64,000 nt of DNA from Sternotherus odoratus (lineage: Eukaryota > Chordata > Testudines > Kinosternidae), in assembly GCA_032164245.1 (NCBI GenBank), contig JAVMKO010000035.1, forward strand, positions 1 to 64,000, read 5' to 3'. Of this stretch, positions 61,701 to 64,000 are shown piece after piece. How positions within the stretch are numbered: position 1 is the first letter of the stretch; every line of letters begins with the position of its first letter. The notes under the pieces were generated by a model that worked only from the letters and a program-made list of their open reading frames with translations, did no database searches and had not been told where the DNA came from. The position numbers were made by a program, and so were the translations under genes.

Positions 61701-64000
61701 GGGGAGCACTGGGGGGGTCGTACCATGTCACGGGGCTCTATTGGGAGCACTGGGGGGTCGTACCATGTCACGGGGCTCTGTGGGGGGCACTGGGGGGGTC
61801 GTACCATGTCACGGGGCTCTATGGGGAGCACTGCGGGGGTCATACCATGTCACGGGGCTCTATGGGGAGTACTGGGGGGGTCATACCATGTCACGGGGCT
61901 CTGTGGGGGACACTGGGGGGGTCATACCATGTCACGGGGCTCTCTGGGGAGCCCTGGGGGGGTCATACCATGTCACGGGGCTCTATGGGGAGCACGGGGG
62001 GGTCATACCATGTCACGGGGCTCTATGGGGAGCACTGGGGGGGTCATGCCATGTCACGGGGCTCTATGGGGAGCACTGGGGGGTCATACCATGTCAGGGG
62101 GCTCTGTGGGGGACACTGGGGGGTCATACCATGTCACGGGGCTCTGTGGGGAGCATTGGGGGGTCATACCATGTCACGGGGCTCTATGGGGAGCACTGGG
62201 GGGGTCGTACAACGTCACGGGGCTCTATGGGAAGCACTGGGGGGTCGTACCATGTCACGGGGCTCTGTGGGGGGCACTGGGGGGGTCGTACCATGTCACG
62301 GGGCTCTGTGGGGAGCACTGGGGGGGTCATACCACGTCACGGGGCTCTCTGGGGAGCACTGGGGGGGTCATACCATGTCACGGAGCTCTGTGGGGGACAC
62401 TGGGGGGTCGTACCATGTCAGTAGGCTCTGGGGGGGACTCTGGGGGATCATACCATGTCACGGGGCTCTGTGGGAGACACTGGGGGGGTCGTACCACGTC
62501 ACGGGGCTCTGTGGGGGACACTGGGGGGGTCGTACCACGTCACGGGGCTCTATGGGGAGCACTGGGGGGGTCATACCATGTCACGGGGCTCTATGGGGAG
62601 CACTGGGGGGGTCATACCATGTCACAGGGCTCTATGGGGAGCACTGGGGGGGTCGTACCACGTCGGGGCTCTGTGGGGGACACTGGGGGGATCGTACCAT
62701 GTCACGGGGCTCTGTGGGGGACACTGGGGGGGTCATACCATGTCGCGGGGCTCTCTGGGGAGCACTGGGGGGGTCATACCATGTCACGGGGCTCTGTGGG
62801 GAGCATTGGGGGGTCATACATGTCACAGGGCTCTGTGGGGGACACTGGGGGGTCATACGAGGTCACGGGGCTCTATGGGGAGCACTGGGGGGTCATACCA
62901 CGTCACGGGGTTCTATGGGGAGCACTGGGGGGTCATACCACGTCACGGGGCTCTGTGGGGAGTATTGGGGGGTCATACCACGTCACGGGGCTCTATGGGG
63001 GACACTGGGGGGGTCATATCATGTCACGGGGCTCTATGGGGAGCACTGGGGGGGTCGTACCATGTCACGGGTCTCTGTGGGGAGCACTGGGGGGGTCATA
63101 CCATGTCACGGGGCTCTATGGGGAACACTGGGGGGTTGTACAACGTCACGGGACTCTATGGGGAGCACTGGGGGGTCGTACCATGTCACGGGGCTCTATG
63201 GGGAGCACTGGGGGGGGGTCATACCATGTCACAGGGCTCTATGGGGAGCACTGGGGGGGTCATACCATGTCACGGGGCTCTATGGGGAGCACTGGGGGCG
63301 GTCATACCATGTCACGGGGCTCTATGGGGAGCACTGGGGGGTCATACTATGTCACAGGGCTCTGTGGGGGACACTGGGGGGTCATACCATGTCACGGGGC
63401 TCTGTGGGGAGCACTGGGGGGTCATACCACGTCACGGGGCTCTGTGGGGAGCACTGGGTGGGTCATACCATGTCACGGGGCTCTGTGGGGAACACTGGGG
63501 GGGTCATACCACGTCACGGGGCTCTATGGGGAGCACTGGGGGGGTCATACCATGTCACGGGGCTCTGTGGGGAGCACTGGGGGGGTCATACCACGTCACG
63601 GGGCTCTATGGGGAGCACTGGGGGGGGTCATACCATGTCACGGGGCTCTATGGGGAGCACTGGGGGGGTCGTACAACGTCACGGGGCTCTATGGGAAGCA
63701 CTGGGGGGTCGTACCATGTCAAGGGGCTCTGTGGGGGGCACTGGGGGGGTCGTACCATGTCACGGGGCTCTGTGGGGAGCACTGGGGGGGTCATACCACG
63801 TCACGGGGCTCTATGGGGAGCACTGGGGGGGTCATACCATGTCACGGGGCTCTATGGGGAGCACTGGGGGGGTCGTACAACGTCACGGGGCTCTATGGGA
63901 AGCACTGGGGGGTCGTACCATGTCACGGGACTCTGTGGGGGGCACTGGGGGGGTCGTACAATGTCACGGGGCTCTATGGGGAGCACTGCGGGGGTCATAC
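58795..64000. repeat. 41-bp minisatellite at the right edge
   Basis: More than 105 copies of GGTCATACCATGTCACGGGG plus CTCTATGGGGAGCACTGGGG, with common variants GTACCA, ACGTCA, TGTGGGG and GACACTGG. The stretch 60,234-60,760 recurs nearly unchanged at 63,115-63,700, showing a duplicated higher-order block of 500 bp or more. Split by a family-1 LTR at 59,301-60,050. It continues past the window, so total size is unknown. Confidence 0.95.
59301..60050 (-). mobile_element. LTR-like element, family 1, with perfect 5-bp TSD
   Basis: 750 bp, beginning TCGTCACGGAGCGCCCGGGC (first bases slightly altered from TGTCACGG) and ending TACTTCGTCACA. CATAC flanks it at 59296-59300 and 60051-60055, the pentamer being part of the 41-bp minisatellite unit in which it lies. 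Confidence 0.8.

Overview
The window reads as vertebrate nuclear DNA, most likely from a turtle or close reptilian relative. It has spliced genes with GT-AG introns and CR1 LINE 3' ends of the kind common in turtles and crocodilians. It also carries LTR and hAT/MITE repeats that I associate with turtle genomes, and its extreme GC richness with dense minisatellites suits a small gene-rich chromosome. The species call is inference. There are no bacterial operons, CRISPR arrays or recognisable RNA genes.

Layout. About 2.4-6.4 kb holds TIMM10B on the minus strand (3 coding exons, one apparent 1-nt frameshift). About 6.4-6.75 kb is a compact bidirectional promoter with repeated ETS-type ACTTCCG motifs, a perfect CRE and two CACGTG E-boxes. 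From 6.7 to 24.1 kb lies ARFIP2 (arfaptin-2) on the plus strand, with 7 constitutive coding exons plus a 32-codon cassette exon that resembles the alternative exon of its paralogue ARFIP1. From 24 to 34 kb are nested retroelements and, at 30.3-31.5 kb, a broken formin (FHDC1-like) FH2 fragment. A 7-kb, 31/49-bp minisatellite occupies 34.1-41.2 kb and ends at a 200-N gap. CNGA4, an olfactory-type cyclic-nucleotide-gated channel subunit, lies at 44.6-54.0 kb on the plus strand in 5 exons. An interrupted ERV LTR follows, then further arrays, ending in a 41-bp minisatellite that runs off the window at 64 kb.

TIMM10B-ARFIP2 head to head with CNGA4 nearby agrees with the human 11p15.4 gene order as I remember it. 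The genes are not a functional pathway: they are mitochondrial import, Golgi/Arf-Rac signalling and olfactory transduction genes.

Most of the DNA is tandem repeat, and arrays fill several introns from splice site to splice site. The most interesting observations are where arrays have copied splice sites. CNGA4 intron 3 is made of a unit that includes the last 8 exonic bases and the 5' splice site, giving 20 exact copies. ARFIP2 has three tandem copies of one 3' splice site plus the first 28 bases of the exon. Also notable are G-rich non-template arrays in the first introns on both sides of the shared promoter, and a family of ~0.75-kb LTR-like elements with perfect 5-bp target duplications, three of them inserted into minisatellites. 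Very long 'ORFs' over the arrays (up to about 2,600 codons) are low-complexity artefacts and are not annotated as genes.
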